Positions 1 through 11,900 of a stretch of 64,000 nucleotides of DNA are shown here, piece by piece. Positions within the stretch are counted from its first letter, which is position 1. Each line of letters begins with the position of its first letter. The position numbers were made by a program, and so were the translations under genes. Under the pieces are notes generated by a model that saw only the letters and a list, made by a program, of their open reading frames with translations, was not told the origin of the DNA and searched no databases. Location: NCBI RefSeq assembly GCF_023343835.1, contig NC_064435.1:89126788-89190787 (forward strand), given 5' to 3'. This stretch comes from Lagopus muta. Lineage: Eukaryota > Chordata > Aves > Galliformes > Phasianidae.

Positions 1-3000
1 GTCTGTAGAGGAAGTAAAAACATCTTTCCAAATCAGGTTGCTAATTGTCTAGGGTTTTGTATGGGCTTTTTGAACTTCAGTAACATGTAAGGAAGAAAAA
101 GCAGGATTCAGGCCTCTCTCAATTTCCTTCTCCTGCATATAGAGCAATTTCTCATGTAATCATAGGCTGTTTTGTATCTTGCTTGTATAATACAAGCTAG
201 TATGTATACAAGCTTGTACACATACTGTACAAGCTTATACAATGTGTTGACTCCTTTTCCTGTGCATAACTACTTACAGCATAATCAAAGCACTGACTGA
301 CTGCTGTCTTCTTTATGGACATCTACAAACTTCTAGTGGTTTTCATACCATTCAAGTAACTAAAATGCATTAATGTGCAATAAAATTACTCTGAGGTCAC
401 ACACACAAAAAATAAAGCCAGGAGAATATATTGGCTCCAGAATATATTTGTATCAGCAGTTTTTGTTTATAAAAGAAGAAGAAAAAAAAATCTGCCCTTA
501 TGAACACATGGCTTGTTTTGCCTCATAGCACTAGCCCTAGATTTGGTAGATAAGTATTGTGTTCAGTGCTCCCTGTTCCATCCAGTTAGTGCTTCCATGA
601 AGTGCAGATTTTGAAGTAACTCGGTGGCGTAGTTATTTCTCCTATTTGGGCAATAAGGTCCCCAAAATAGATGTCAGAACACATCAAGCTTATGTTTGCC
701 TTGTCATTTTCTTTTTTTTTTTTTTTTTTTTAAGAGAACCTTCCAGACAGAGAATTCTTTAGAACACAAGTTGAGATGTGTTATCCTTAAGTATGGCCTG
801 TAGAAATCTGTGCTATTCCACTGACTTGTGTTACCAGAAATAATACCTTGTGTTTGTCAAGGCGACAAGGAAGAGAAAATGGAGATACACGTGTATCTGT
901 GGATTGTTGTCACTAATAGCATAACATATTGGTGCTCTGGTTTTTTAATAGATGATGCACACTGTTAACCTGCACTGGACAATGTTAATGTCAGCTGAAG
1001 GCAATACTGTTAACATTAAAAGCACAATTCTAAGTTATCATGCTCATGGAATTTTACCTAAAAGCATTAAAAAGGGTTTCTGAATAGTTTCAGCCATGAG
1101 TGTGAAAGTATTTCCTAGAAGTTATTCAGTCTTGCATTGCCCTCTTCTGGGGAGAACCCAACTGAGCTACACCCTTAGTGTGGGCCTCAACACTTGGCTA
1201 GAGATAATCTTTCGTATTGGCATCTACCTGTTCTTTTTGGCCTATAGCTGTCCTTCCTCCATGCTCACTATCTTGAAAGCAACTTTTGGTGTCTTAGAAT
1301 CCCCATCTTTATCACAGTATGCTAATAATGTAAATTACATGCTATTTCTTCTTGATTCTGTCAAGGAAAACCATAAACGACCAGTATGGAATGTGACACA
1401 GTTACTCAACGTACGTTATACAGTCAAAATTGGCTACTGAAATTTAGTCTTCTGCTCATTTTAGTCTCCAAAAAAGTTTTCAGACTGGCTTACCTGTACC
1501 AGGTCAAGAGTTGCTGCCGCTCACAGTAGTTAATTTGCCCAGCATGACTGACTCAGACTGATTGGTTTGTAAGTCAAACCATCACAATGCTTACATTCCT
1601 GTGGCAGTTGCACTCATCTGTCTCCTGCTGGCAGTACTGGCTCAGATGCTGCTGATGAGCAGTCTTATTGCAGGCAAACTTTGTGAAATTGTAGAGTCAA
1701 GGACCTGAACTCCTATGCTGAGCTGGTATAGTTGAGAAAACACAAATGGAAAGAGAAAAAATGGCATGTATGTGTATTGCATGACTGTGGAAGGAAGAAG
1801 TTTAGCTGCAAGTCAGCAACTCTAAAATATTTGCAGCCACTGGAGCCCATTGAGCTCTCCTGGACAGCAGCAGCAGCCTCTCAAGGTTACTCCTAAAGAT
1901 TGAGAGATACCATAACCTGCATTTGATTTTTACAACAAGGTAAGCTACGTTTCTATACGCATGCAACATTGATGCATATCAAGCTTAAGTGACATTTTGT
2001 GTTAATTATAGCTTAATTATTAGATTTGTATTAATTAGCAGAGTACTTGAATGCCATTAAATATTGATTAATAAGTCATTTCTGTTAACCTTACAAGAAG
2101 CTCAAATAATTCACTTGCAACAAAAATCGGCACAGCCAGGAGATGGAGGTGCAGTGGAAATGCTAAGTGCTGCTATTACAGCAGAATCTATGAAGGATCT
2201 CTTGGAGCTCAACAAGGCAACCTGAGAAATACCACTAGAACCATCCTCTGGGATCCTTTAATTGGATAATTTCTGGAGAACTGTGGGCAGAAATTGGTTT
2301 AGAGTGAAACTTCAAATCTGTGGTGTCCCTAACCGGAGGGGATCGTGTTATATCAGACCAAAATGAGGTAGATGACTTTTGGAGAGCACACCCTTGTAAT
2401 GAAGTCAATCACTAAACAAAACTTTCTACTGCCACTAGAAGAACAGCCTGCATCCTGGAAATGAACATGGAAATTACCCTATCCCTGCCTCTGTAGACCC
2501 TCAATCCATGAAACCACTGACATGGGGAGTTCTTGCTTTTCTAAAATCACACCTCATTGCAAAAAGGGACAAAATAAAGCAATGCGTGGAGCAAAATGTG
2601 GAAATGGCCAGCCTCACCACTGGCCCATTCAGCCCGGGTGGAACTGATGCAGGACATCATTGGTCACAATTGAGAAACTGGATGAGATATGACATAGGAT
2701 AAGCTTGTTCTCCCAGAAAAGCCAGCATGGAAAAATGTTGCTGGGTAGTGTGACCAGTTTGTTACTAAGGGTCATCCTCCACCACCACATAACCCAAGCA
2801 AGGAATCTTTCAATGTCCTTACGTTGAACAGCAGGTTTCCTTTCTCCTAGAAGTATCCTGAGAATGATTCTGCAGCAGCTTTTGTATTCAGACATCAATC
2901 CAGATTTATTTTCATACCTTTTCTCAACAACACAGCTTTGCCACCAAAATTCACACTAACATTCAGCTCTCCTATTTGTTATCAGGGCACTGAAAAGGAA

Positions 3001-3894
3001 GGGTATTGTTATTTGGGAGAATCACGCTATTTTTGTTCTAAAAAGACATAGACCTTCATTTAAGACTGTGGCAGAAGCAGAGATCAAAAGAGTTTAGTTT
3101 TGCCCATTAAAAAAAAAAAAGTTTTTTCCAAATAAATCCCACATTCTGTACCTTGGTACAAAATAAAGGAGAGCACAGGTACAGCCGGGCTGCTGCACAA
3201 GGTGACATCAAAGGACCCAGCCACAGATCTAGATCATGGTGGCAAACTGAAATTCAGCAGCAGCATGAGATGCCAGTCCAGGGGCTGGAGAGGTGAAACC
3301 CCGGGCTCAAGAAGCAACACTTGCAATCCTGGTACCTAGAAAAATAGAGCCTATGCCCCCGTAAAAACCTGGAATTCAAAGTGAAGCTATAGGCCCCAGG
3401 GGTAACAGCTGCCAGCCTGGAGCCCAAGAGAAACGAAGCAAGAGGCCCAAGGAAGCAGCTGCTGCCAGGCTGGAGCCAACTTGAATTAAGAAATATTTCA
3501 TTTAAAGTAGAACTTTCAGCCTGTGATTGGTAGACATAAAAAAGGGCATAAGCCAAAGCAGCAACAGGGAGTCAAAGCTGTTTTAAGCAATATATGTTAC
3601 ATAGAAACTTTGGGTTAATTAGACCACTTGGTAGGCAATGTCCTTTCTTGTCTACAACGCACACTGGAATGAGCAGGAGAGAAGAGAGGGGTGAGACTCC
3701 ATCCAATACCTTCTGGGAACTGAAGTGGTTGTGTACCAGTGCCTCTTGATAGAAAACATGGAGAAAAAAACAATATTTAAATAATGGCACAAAACTGAGG
3801 AAGTCCTCCAAAGCCCTCCCCAGTGGAATTGCCTGAATCTAGTGGAAGGGCTGACCTGTCAGAGCAGAGTCACTTCAGCAGGGAAAGGGCATGA
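1..3894. other. Intergenic DNA left of GPLD1
   Basis: No coding exon is supported here. In human the neighbour on this side is MRS2, pointing towards GPLD1, so its 3' UTR could reach in. Plus-strand AATAAA hexamers occur at 379-384 and near 411, but no MRS2 coding sequence is visible. Other content: a palindrome cluster at 183-241, a poly-T tract at about 711-731, the LTR-like copy A, and a GC-richer stretch at about 3180-3480 of unknown origin. Confidence 0.5.
1998..2117. repeat. LTR-like fragment, copy A
   Basis: This 120-base AT-rich segment resembles 5115-5243 in the same orientation: shared blocks include GCTTAATTATTAG, TGATTAATAA, GTTAACCT and TAATTCACTTG, in the same order and spacing. 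By eye roughly 70 percent agrees. It is an interspersed repeat; an LTR end is my guess and the family was not recognised. Confidence 0.55.
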
Positions 3895-4453
3895 GCAGCA
3901 CTGCATCTTCCTTCTCCTATTCTGTTAGCTTCACCCCATCATTCTATTTCTGCTGTTACTAAGTTTTCTTTCTTTGCTCACAGAATAGCTCTGTAATGCA
4001 GTTAAACACCTCTTCCACATTCATATTTTCTTTTACACTCATCTCAAACAGTTGTATTTCCATCTGCCCAGAAAACTTACAGGCATCCTCTGCCTACTAC
4101 TTTTCACTGTTGGTCATCACTCTTGTTCCCCACTGGTATGACAGAGATCATCACAGGTTTGATTAATTTCATGCAAACACTGTTTTACATTCGTAAAAGA
4201 TTCTGCACTGGTTAATTCTTAGACAACAACATCCCATGTGTTCCTCAGTAATATGCTGATGTAATAATTTGGAAGCACTGTCGTTCAATTTTGTCCCAGA
4301 TCAATGGATTCACTTCCTCTTCACTGATCTAAACTGTCTGGATTTTAAAATCAGTTCCAACTGTGGTAATGTAGCTGCCTGAGATTGTGTTATCTGCAAA
4401 ATGCAACAGCCAGTGGTGAGCAACTTGAAAAGGTGGTTGTAGTCCTGTGCCAT
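3895..4453 (-). pseudogene. RAB35: RAB35 processed (intronless) pseudogene
   Basis: Read on the minus strand from the ATG at 4453, the sequence follows the RAB35 small GTPase end to end without introns: MAQDYNHLFKLLTTG, then a deletion of about 12 codons removing most of the P-loop, FADNTISGSYITTVGTDFKI, GTHG, AESFTNVKQCLHEINQTCDD, GQMEIQLFEMSVKENMNVEE, VFNCITEL, a Q-rich remnant, NDGVKLT and a terminal RRRKMQCC that mimics the prenylated KRKKRCC. Disabling changes include an early stop after KIQTV, several frameshifts, loss of the WDTAGQE switch motif, and a lost stop after the CC. LFKLL, GTHG and the C-terminus favour RAB35 over RAB1. No poly(A) tail remains next to it. It is an old, dead retrocopy. 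Confidence 0.85.
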
Positions 4454-5714
4454 GGCCAGGAGTGGTGGGAGCGTGGTGGGAAGGAGGTCAAGTGGATTGC
4501 AGGTTGGTTACACAAGTAAAACAGGCACCCCAACACCCCCTAACAAACAAAATTATAAGTTCCTAGGAGAGGCATAAGCTTTGGAGAAAATGTTGAAGTG
4601 CTTGAAGCACACCTTGGGTAGTGATATAGGACTGACCAAATGGAGCTATACCCAGGTCTACACCCAGCCTTTCAAAAACAAAGAGTAACAGGAAATGTGA
4701 AGCAAACCAAACAACCACCTGCTCTCCAAACCCATGGGAATGATCATTTCAGACCTCTTAAGGAGGAACTGCAAACACTGCAGCCAAAAAAAAACAAACA
4801 AGTAAGCCCTGAATAGTATTTGGGCTGCCTGTCTGAAGAAATGAAACTTAACAATGGGATAACACAGATGACTCTCACATTTATGTCCCAGTCAGCCCCT
4901 AAAGACAAATAGTAATTTTTTTATTTGGTACAGGACCTCAAATGTCAATAATCTCAAGTATAGATGCTCAAAGAACTTCTGTTAAACATCACCAATGAAA
5001 AGTAAAAATAACAAGATTTGAATACAAAAGTACAATAGGTCCTGTAGCTAAAGGGGCTACAGGGGAGACAAAGATATTAAGGCAGCAACTAGCAGTAATT
5101 TCAGGGAAGGAAAATGTGTTAGATTTTGATGTTTGCTTAATTATTAGTTGTGTAGTAAGCAGTAGAGTGTTTGCTGCTAAACAGTGATTAATAAATCCTT
5201 TTGGTTAACCTCACAACAAAAAGTTGTTCTGGTAATTCACTTGTGAAAGTTTGCCATGGTTTAAGATCAGTGAGCATGCCTCACTCCCTGGATACTATGT
5301 GGGGTGCTACCTAGCTATCTGTACCACGTATCTACTGAAGTTTGCTGCCATGTTTTTGTTGATTTGTTAAGGGGTTGAGGAAAGTATCACAGATATTACA
5401 GCGATTCTTCCTTAAAAGACCAGTTTTGCCCTGGTCTTAAAGACCACCAGGACTATTCAGAATGAGTAGAGAAAAAGCCTTCCACCAAGTCGAGCTTTCG
5501 CTGAACTTCTCTCTGCTGCCACTACGACTTCTTTCTGTGGAGATGGATTGGAAAAAGGGTCAGCAAAGTGCAACTACAGATGAAAGATAGCCTTAAGCTT
5601 CCCCAATGGAAACTAGATTTTGTTTTAGTATCATGTGGACGTGTTATGAGAAGAATTGGGAAAGCCACCCACCTGATCTGAACAGCATTTAACAAAACTA
5701 TTTGATGAATAGAC
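4454..5714. other. Intergenic DNA between RAB35 pseudogene and GPLD1
   Basis: No gene is supported. It contains LTR-like copy B and a short hairpin at 5412-5440. The remainder is AT-rich sequence without recognisable features. Confidence 0.5.
5115..5243. repeat. LTR-like fragment, copy B
   Basis: Second copy of the repeat at 1998-2117, 3.1 kb away in direct orientation. This copy has an AATAAA inside TGATTAATAAATCC, as the R region of an LTR would, followed by GGTTAACCTCAC. The RAB35 pseudogene lies between the two copies. No internal retroviral genes were recognised between them. Confidence 0.55.
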
Positions 5715-5720
5715 TTTATT
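5715..5720 (-). terminator. GPLD1: Candidate poly(A) signal of GPLD1
   Basis: AATAAA on the minus strand, about 195 bases past the GPLD1 stop codon. It is the first canonical hexamer after the stop and would give a short 3' UTR. Confidence 0.5.
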
Positions 5721-5915
5721 TCATTTGGAAAATGCTAGAACTGGTCAAATCTCGTGTCAACATAAACTCTCACCAGCAAGATCAATAGAAATGTAGCTGA
5801 AGTTTAGTGTGGACTGATGCCACAGGAGAAGAGCACAAATGATTGGAAAACTACCTCATCTGCACTCATGCAGAAACCAGCAGCAATGTCTGTGCCTGTT
5901 GTTGGATTATAAGTT

Positions 5916-8900
5916 CTAACCTAACTTTGATGCATTCGCATTTCCAGGTGTTTCTTCATTGCACGTTTGAAGAGCAATGAGCAAGACCCGAGATGTTGAC
6001 CCATACACATAAGTGATGTAGACAGATGTAACAAACCCACCAGAAGCAATTACTTTGCTCACCTTTTTTTCAGATTTCACAGTGATGACAGAACTTCCAA
6101 ATCTTGATTGTTCCTGTAAAATAATGCTACTTGTTACAATGCTGTTTTTAAAGTGGGACTTTTCCATTCCTCATAGCAGTTTGTTTTCCATTTACTCACC
6201 TCAGGAGAAATGAGGACATACTGTGCCTGAAGGGAAAAAAAACAGAAAATGCTAGTGGAGAGGACCACAGTAGGAGAGGAGAAGGCCAGTGCAATAGCCC
6301 TGGCTCCCAGACAGCAAAGAAACAGAATCACACAATCACAGGGGTTGGAAGGTACCTCTGGGGATTATCTACTCCAAACCCCCTGCTAAAGCAAGTTCCC
6401 TAATGCAGGTTGAACAGGAAAGCATCCAGGCAAATTTTGAGTATCTCCAGAGAAGAGATCTTCAGAGAGACTCCATAACCTGTCTGGGCAACTCGTTTCA
6501 GTGCTCTGTCACCCTCACAGCAAAGTTATTTTTCATGTTCATATGGAACTTCCTGTGTTCCTGTCTGTGCCAATTGCTTTTTGTTCTGTCACTGGGCACT
6601 GTTGAAACGAGCCTGGCCCCTTCCACCTGACTCCAATCCAGTAGATCTATAAGCAATGATAAGATCCCCTCTCAGTATTCTCTAGACTCAACAGTGCCAG
6701 GTCTCTCAGCCGTTCCTCACAAAGGAGATGCTTCAGGCTTCTAATCATCTTTGTGGCCCTCTGGGCTCTCTGGAAGTTCCCTGTCTTTCTTGAACTGAGG
6801 AGCCCAGAACTGGACTCAATGCTCCAGAGTGCTTGAGAACAAACAGAAGCCAAATTACACAGATTCCAAAACAGAAGTAATTTTCATTTTTTTTTCTGAA
6901 ACCAAGCCCAGTATTTGCATAGGATGTAATTAATTAGCTAACATTATGATCTTGCATCATGATTTCACTGTTATTTTCTCTTACCCAGTCCTCAGGACAG
7001 GGAGATATCCATGATTTGCAGTGGTCTGTCACATTCCCTGAAGATGACTGATTTCCATTATAGATGTAAACACGGCCAGCTGTCCCACCAAGCAGTACTG
7101 TGGTGATATCATTAGTTCTCAGGGGGGATGTTACAATCATTTCATCTGCAAAAATTAGAAGAATGGCAGAGCTTATCAAAAGTGAAGTAATGCTATATCA
7201 CAACATGATAGTTTGAAATCAAAACATTTTAAATGGAATGGTGGTATTTAGAGGTATGTAGTGATTAAAATGGTTAAAATGTTTCAATTTCTGTTTGAAT
7301 TATTTGGGATTTTAGAGATGTCTCCTCAGGAGGCATGATGAAATATTTGTACAAGTGTTGTACAAGTAACTGAATAAGAAGACTGAGTAAGAAGGCTGCA
7401 TTCAGCACTTGTATGAGAATGTGTATGACCAATCTTGCTGCAAAGCATAAAACATTTCAACTCTGCAATTTAGATTCATCTGGCTTTACCTAGTCCATCA
7501 TTATCCAGGTCACTTAAGTATGCATCTCCTCCAAAGCGAGAAAACCTTCTGTCCCCACTGAATGTACTGAGCAGAGAAGGCTTGGTGCTGTCTGCCAGAT
7601 CATATATCAGAGCTAGTCCAGCTTGGTGCAACACCGAGGACAAAAATGAAATCCTAGATAGACTGTCTAGAAAGCAACAACAAAGTAAGTTGATCATCAG
7701 ACATAAAAATTCATGTTTAGTACTTCAAACACCTTGACAGCAATGATAATGGCATTACACAAAATGAAACAAATTAAAAAATGTATGAAGCACCCACCAG
7801 ATAATATATGGCAGTAACTCTGGTTAGCATAGAAACAATCTCTTAGCCAAAGCAACAGGCAAAAGTACATTCTAACAACAGATATTAGAGTTCCACATTT
7901 TGATTAATGCATTTCCTTACTATCTAATTCCAGAGTAAGCACAAAATACTACGTTGTTTTAATTCCAAGAACTGTGCAGTCTACTTGGAAATTACTGCTC
8001 CATAAATAATGGAACAGAATTAAAAAATGCAAGTCACCTGTAAGTGATGACAGTGATTATTTCTAAATTTTTAAAATATTTTTACGCTATATTGGCAATT
8101 AAAATTTCCCTTCTTGTTTTTGCCCTTCACTCATACAGAAACAGACATCCCAAAGCAGAAACACTTTGCAGTTCTGAGAATGACATACCTGTAGTAGGTG
8201 CCCCCACCACCAATACTGTCCTGGTGATCCCAGCCACAGACATCACACCACTGGCCAGTGACAGACCCATTCTGCCCATTGCCTGTTAGATTTTAAAAAC
8301 ACTTATTTCCACAGAATGTCACTCTATTTCCAGTTGTTTGTAAAGCAGTATCCCACGGAGAGAGCCCTACCTTGTTTCCAGTTATTGTAAACCAGGGCTT
8401 TGTGCTTGGTGGGTTATAACCATACACTTTCCCGACACTTTGTCTGACGTCCGATGAGAAGGGATTGCACCTTGAATTAGAATTTAAAGTGCTCAGATTC
8501 AGCTGTCTGTTCATCTTAAAATATTTTCCACTTTTAGTTGGGAATAACGATGGCAGCAAATCTATTTTAGAAATTCCCATTTAGAAATTTGTTTTAGTCA
8601 TTCTCATGTTCTAACAAGTTTTAAGATCATTTTGGCACAGACTTATCCTCCACTTCTTTAACACTCAAAATATGTTTGTGTTTAATCTGCTTTTGAGAAC
8701 ATTATCTGAAAATAAGTGCTATCTGTAGACACATCTAATTGTTGGCATTTTTTTGCTCCCTTCCCTCCCATCAAAAAAATCAGTTTTGGTTTCAGCTGGG
8801 ATAGAGTTGTTTTCTTCAGAGTGTCTGGTGGGATGCTATGTTTTGGTTTGAGGAGAAAAAACAATGTTGATAACACATCTATGTTTATGCTTACTGCCAA

Positions 8901-11900
8901 ACAGCGCTATACAGAGCCAAGGACTATTTGCAATGAAGGCCCCAAGGACCTGGGAGGGAACAGAATGAGTGCAGCTGACTTAAACTGGACAAGGGAGTAT
9001 TCCATACCATATGACATCAAGCAGAAGTTCTGTAGGGGTTGGAGTGCACCTGGCTCTCTTCTACTGCTCAGAGGAATAGCTGGGCATTGGTTAGGGGGTG
9101 GTGAGAAATTATGTGTGCAATGCTAGCTATATACAGTTAGATATATAAAGTCTTACATAGTCGTAACTATTTTTCTTTTCTTTATCTTAGTAATTAGTTT
9201 TATCTCAAGCCATGAGTTATACTTTGCTGGGTTTTTTTGTTCTGTCCCCCATCACACTGGGAAGGGGGAGAATGAATGAACAACTCTGCTGCTGAGCCAC
9301 CTGCCAGGCTGAACCACAATAAAGCACCACAAATTTTCAAGTGTCTCTAAAAAAAACAAAGTCCTTGCTCTGTAAATACATGAAGAAGGGCAAAGGTATA
9401 AAATACAAACAAAAATACTCTAAAGAAGACAAAGAGGAAGCTTCCTGAAAAGCAGGAAGTCTCATCTATCACAAATCTTAACAGAATAGAGGAGAAACAA
9501 AGCAGTGGTTCATCACACACTCAAAACAATTCTTCCATGTAGGGCTACCAATCAGCAGTAATGTTGCATTCTCCAGTTGACAGCTATGAAGTGAAAATCC
9601 AAACCAAGCATAGTTTTCTTCCCCATTCACCATCCAGTTGGCATCCTCTATAGACAGGAGCCCTGACGGACCGGAAAAACGCAGATTAAATTTTGTAACC
9701 TGGCACACAAAACTCTATTAGCGATCATCTACTGATAAACTCATGCTATGGTGAGAAGTTTCTATTAGTATTACTACCATCAATGATATGACACCAGTTA
9801 TTGTGAACTTATTGCAGAGCAATGCTAAATCTGCAACTGTAGTCTTTCAACAAAGCCTTTGGTCAATGCAGCCTGCTGTAAAGAATCACAATAGCCTACA
9901 TGACAGTTATCAGTCAAGTCTGCCCTGAATTGATAAGTCCTTAGGGATGGGAAAAAGCTAGAACTATTCATTGGAACTTGTAATTCTTCCAGGTTGGTGG
10001 AGGAGCATTAAATAATTCTGGCTTTAAGACATCAAATCATTCAATCAGCATTTTGGTTAAAAAAAAAAAGTCACTGATGTTTTAAATGTTAAATGCGTTT
10101 CAGTTGTGATTTTCAATTTTAGATAAAGTAGAATAAGCTAAAAAAACCAGTAGAAGTTATTGGAAAACTCAATTACATGTTTCTGATGCAGCTTTGAATA
10201 CCTGCATATCCCAACTCATCTTAAACTAATTTTACTTAGTCATGTATGTGGCCTTTCCTTCCCCATTCACAGCAGTCCCCATCACCTGTACTCACTAGAT
10301 ATTTCACTTGTAGCACTCCCCTTTGTCCACATGAAGGAGCACAGGTAATGACAGAAAATCATCTTTCAAGATACACTTGCAAATTTTCAAGGAAGACCTG
10401 TCAGTCTGCAGTTGAATCCACAGCTCCTACAAAATCACCCATTTATTTTTGTCTCACAGACTTGCTGTCTGTGTGCAAACTAATGACTTTAGCAGGCCTG
10501 ACTGTCAAAGATATTAAAATCCAGGATTACATTCCTAGAAGGAGGATTTCATCTTCCTACAATGTATGTTTATAAACTTCACGTTTTCATTGATCAGAAT
10601 CAATTCTCGTATTATCAGACAGCATACATGACACATTGACAGTCCATAGGAAATAGGTACTGAGAGTAGTACAGGAAAAAAGTGCATGCTTACTACAAGA
10701 GGAACTTTAGCATTTTTAATTCAGTTCTTACAAAAGACTTGGTCTTTCCTTACATCTGCTGAAAGTGAGACACAGCAGGATTCACAGGGTATGATTTCTA
10801 GAAGGTGTCAGGTGTGACTTCTTGTAGGTACTGGATGAGCTAAGCAGGGGTGTTGCACAGCTTGATCTGCTGTGCACTAACACTATAGACCTGATCTTAT
10901 AATCAGTGGCAGTCTTGGCCCTCATGGCCATGAAATAGGGGAGGTCAAGAGCCTGAATGGATTAAAAAAAACAAGTAGAATGGTAGCAGAGCCTGAACTT
11001 CAGGCAAGTAGACTTTAGTTTACTCAACCAATTAGTAATTGTGAAGGTCTGAATCTTTGAATTATTCTTTGAAGATAATTCAAATTATAAAAATCAAATT
11101 ATTATCTGAATTACTAGGTCACAATAATCTTTGAATGATCATGGTGACTAGAAGTGCCCAAAGACTGGACAAAGGCACATGTCACTCCTATCTTCAAGGA
11201 TGTCCCTAGTCAGCATCCCTAGACCCTAGGGAGGTGATGGAGCAGCTAATCCTAGAAAGCCTTTCCAAGCACACAAAGAACAAGAAAGTCGCTAGGAATA
11301 GTAAGGCATGATCACTAAGAATCATGCCTGACCAATCTGATAAGCTTCTATAAACAAAACACCATCCTTACATGTCAGGGGAGAGCAGGAAATATTGTCT
11401 TCCTGGACTTCACTAAAGCATCTGACACCTTTCCCTGCAAGATCCTCACAGAGCACCCGGTGAAGTATGGGCTGGATGAGCAGGCAGTGAGGTAGGAAAA
11501 AAACTGGCTGAATAATTGAGCTAGAGGATATTGATCAGTGGTGCAAAGCCCAGCTGGAGGCCAGTAATTAGCAGTATTTCTGTCCTGTTTAGAATCTCCA
11601 TTAACCATCTGGATGATGGGGCGAAGTGCACCCTTAGCAAGATTATGGATGACTCAAAACTGAGAGGAGTGGCTGATAATCTGAATTATCTTATAATTAA
11701 GTAGGAACAAGTGAACAGTCATATAAAAAACAGCAGGATTAATTTTACCCAATAAATACTACCTTGGTTACTTCTGTTGAAATAAGAGTAAAATGCAGCT
11801 ACAAATCCTCTCTGTTGACCACTACCAGGTGCATATGGAGAGCCAACAACCAGATCAGCATTTTGATCTCCATCAATGTCAGCTGCCAGGAGGGACCAAC

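Noticed and set aside
379-416. Poly(A) signals that could end MRS2
   Set aside because: AATAAA hexamers are present on the plus strand, but no MRS2 coding sequence is in the window, so the link rests only on human gene order.
1096-1440. 114-codon plus-strand open frame left of GPLD1
   Set aside because: No family motif, no splice or promoter context, and composition like the surrounding intergenic DNA.
6057-6062. Splice donor gtgagc ending GPLD1 exon 24 early
   Set aside because: The sequence beyond it (KVIASGG) continues the family alignment in frame, so read-through is the simpler model, though alternative splicing stays open.
8716-9126. 136-codon plus-strand open frame
   Set aside because: It runs across the start of the solo LTR at 8787 and is LTR sequence read by chance.
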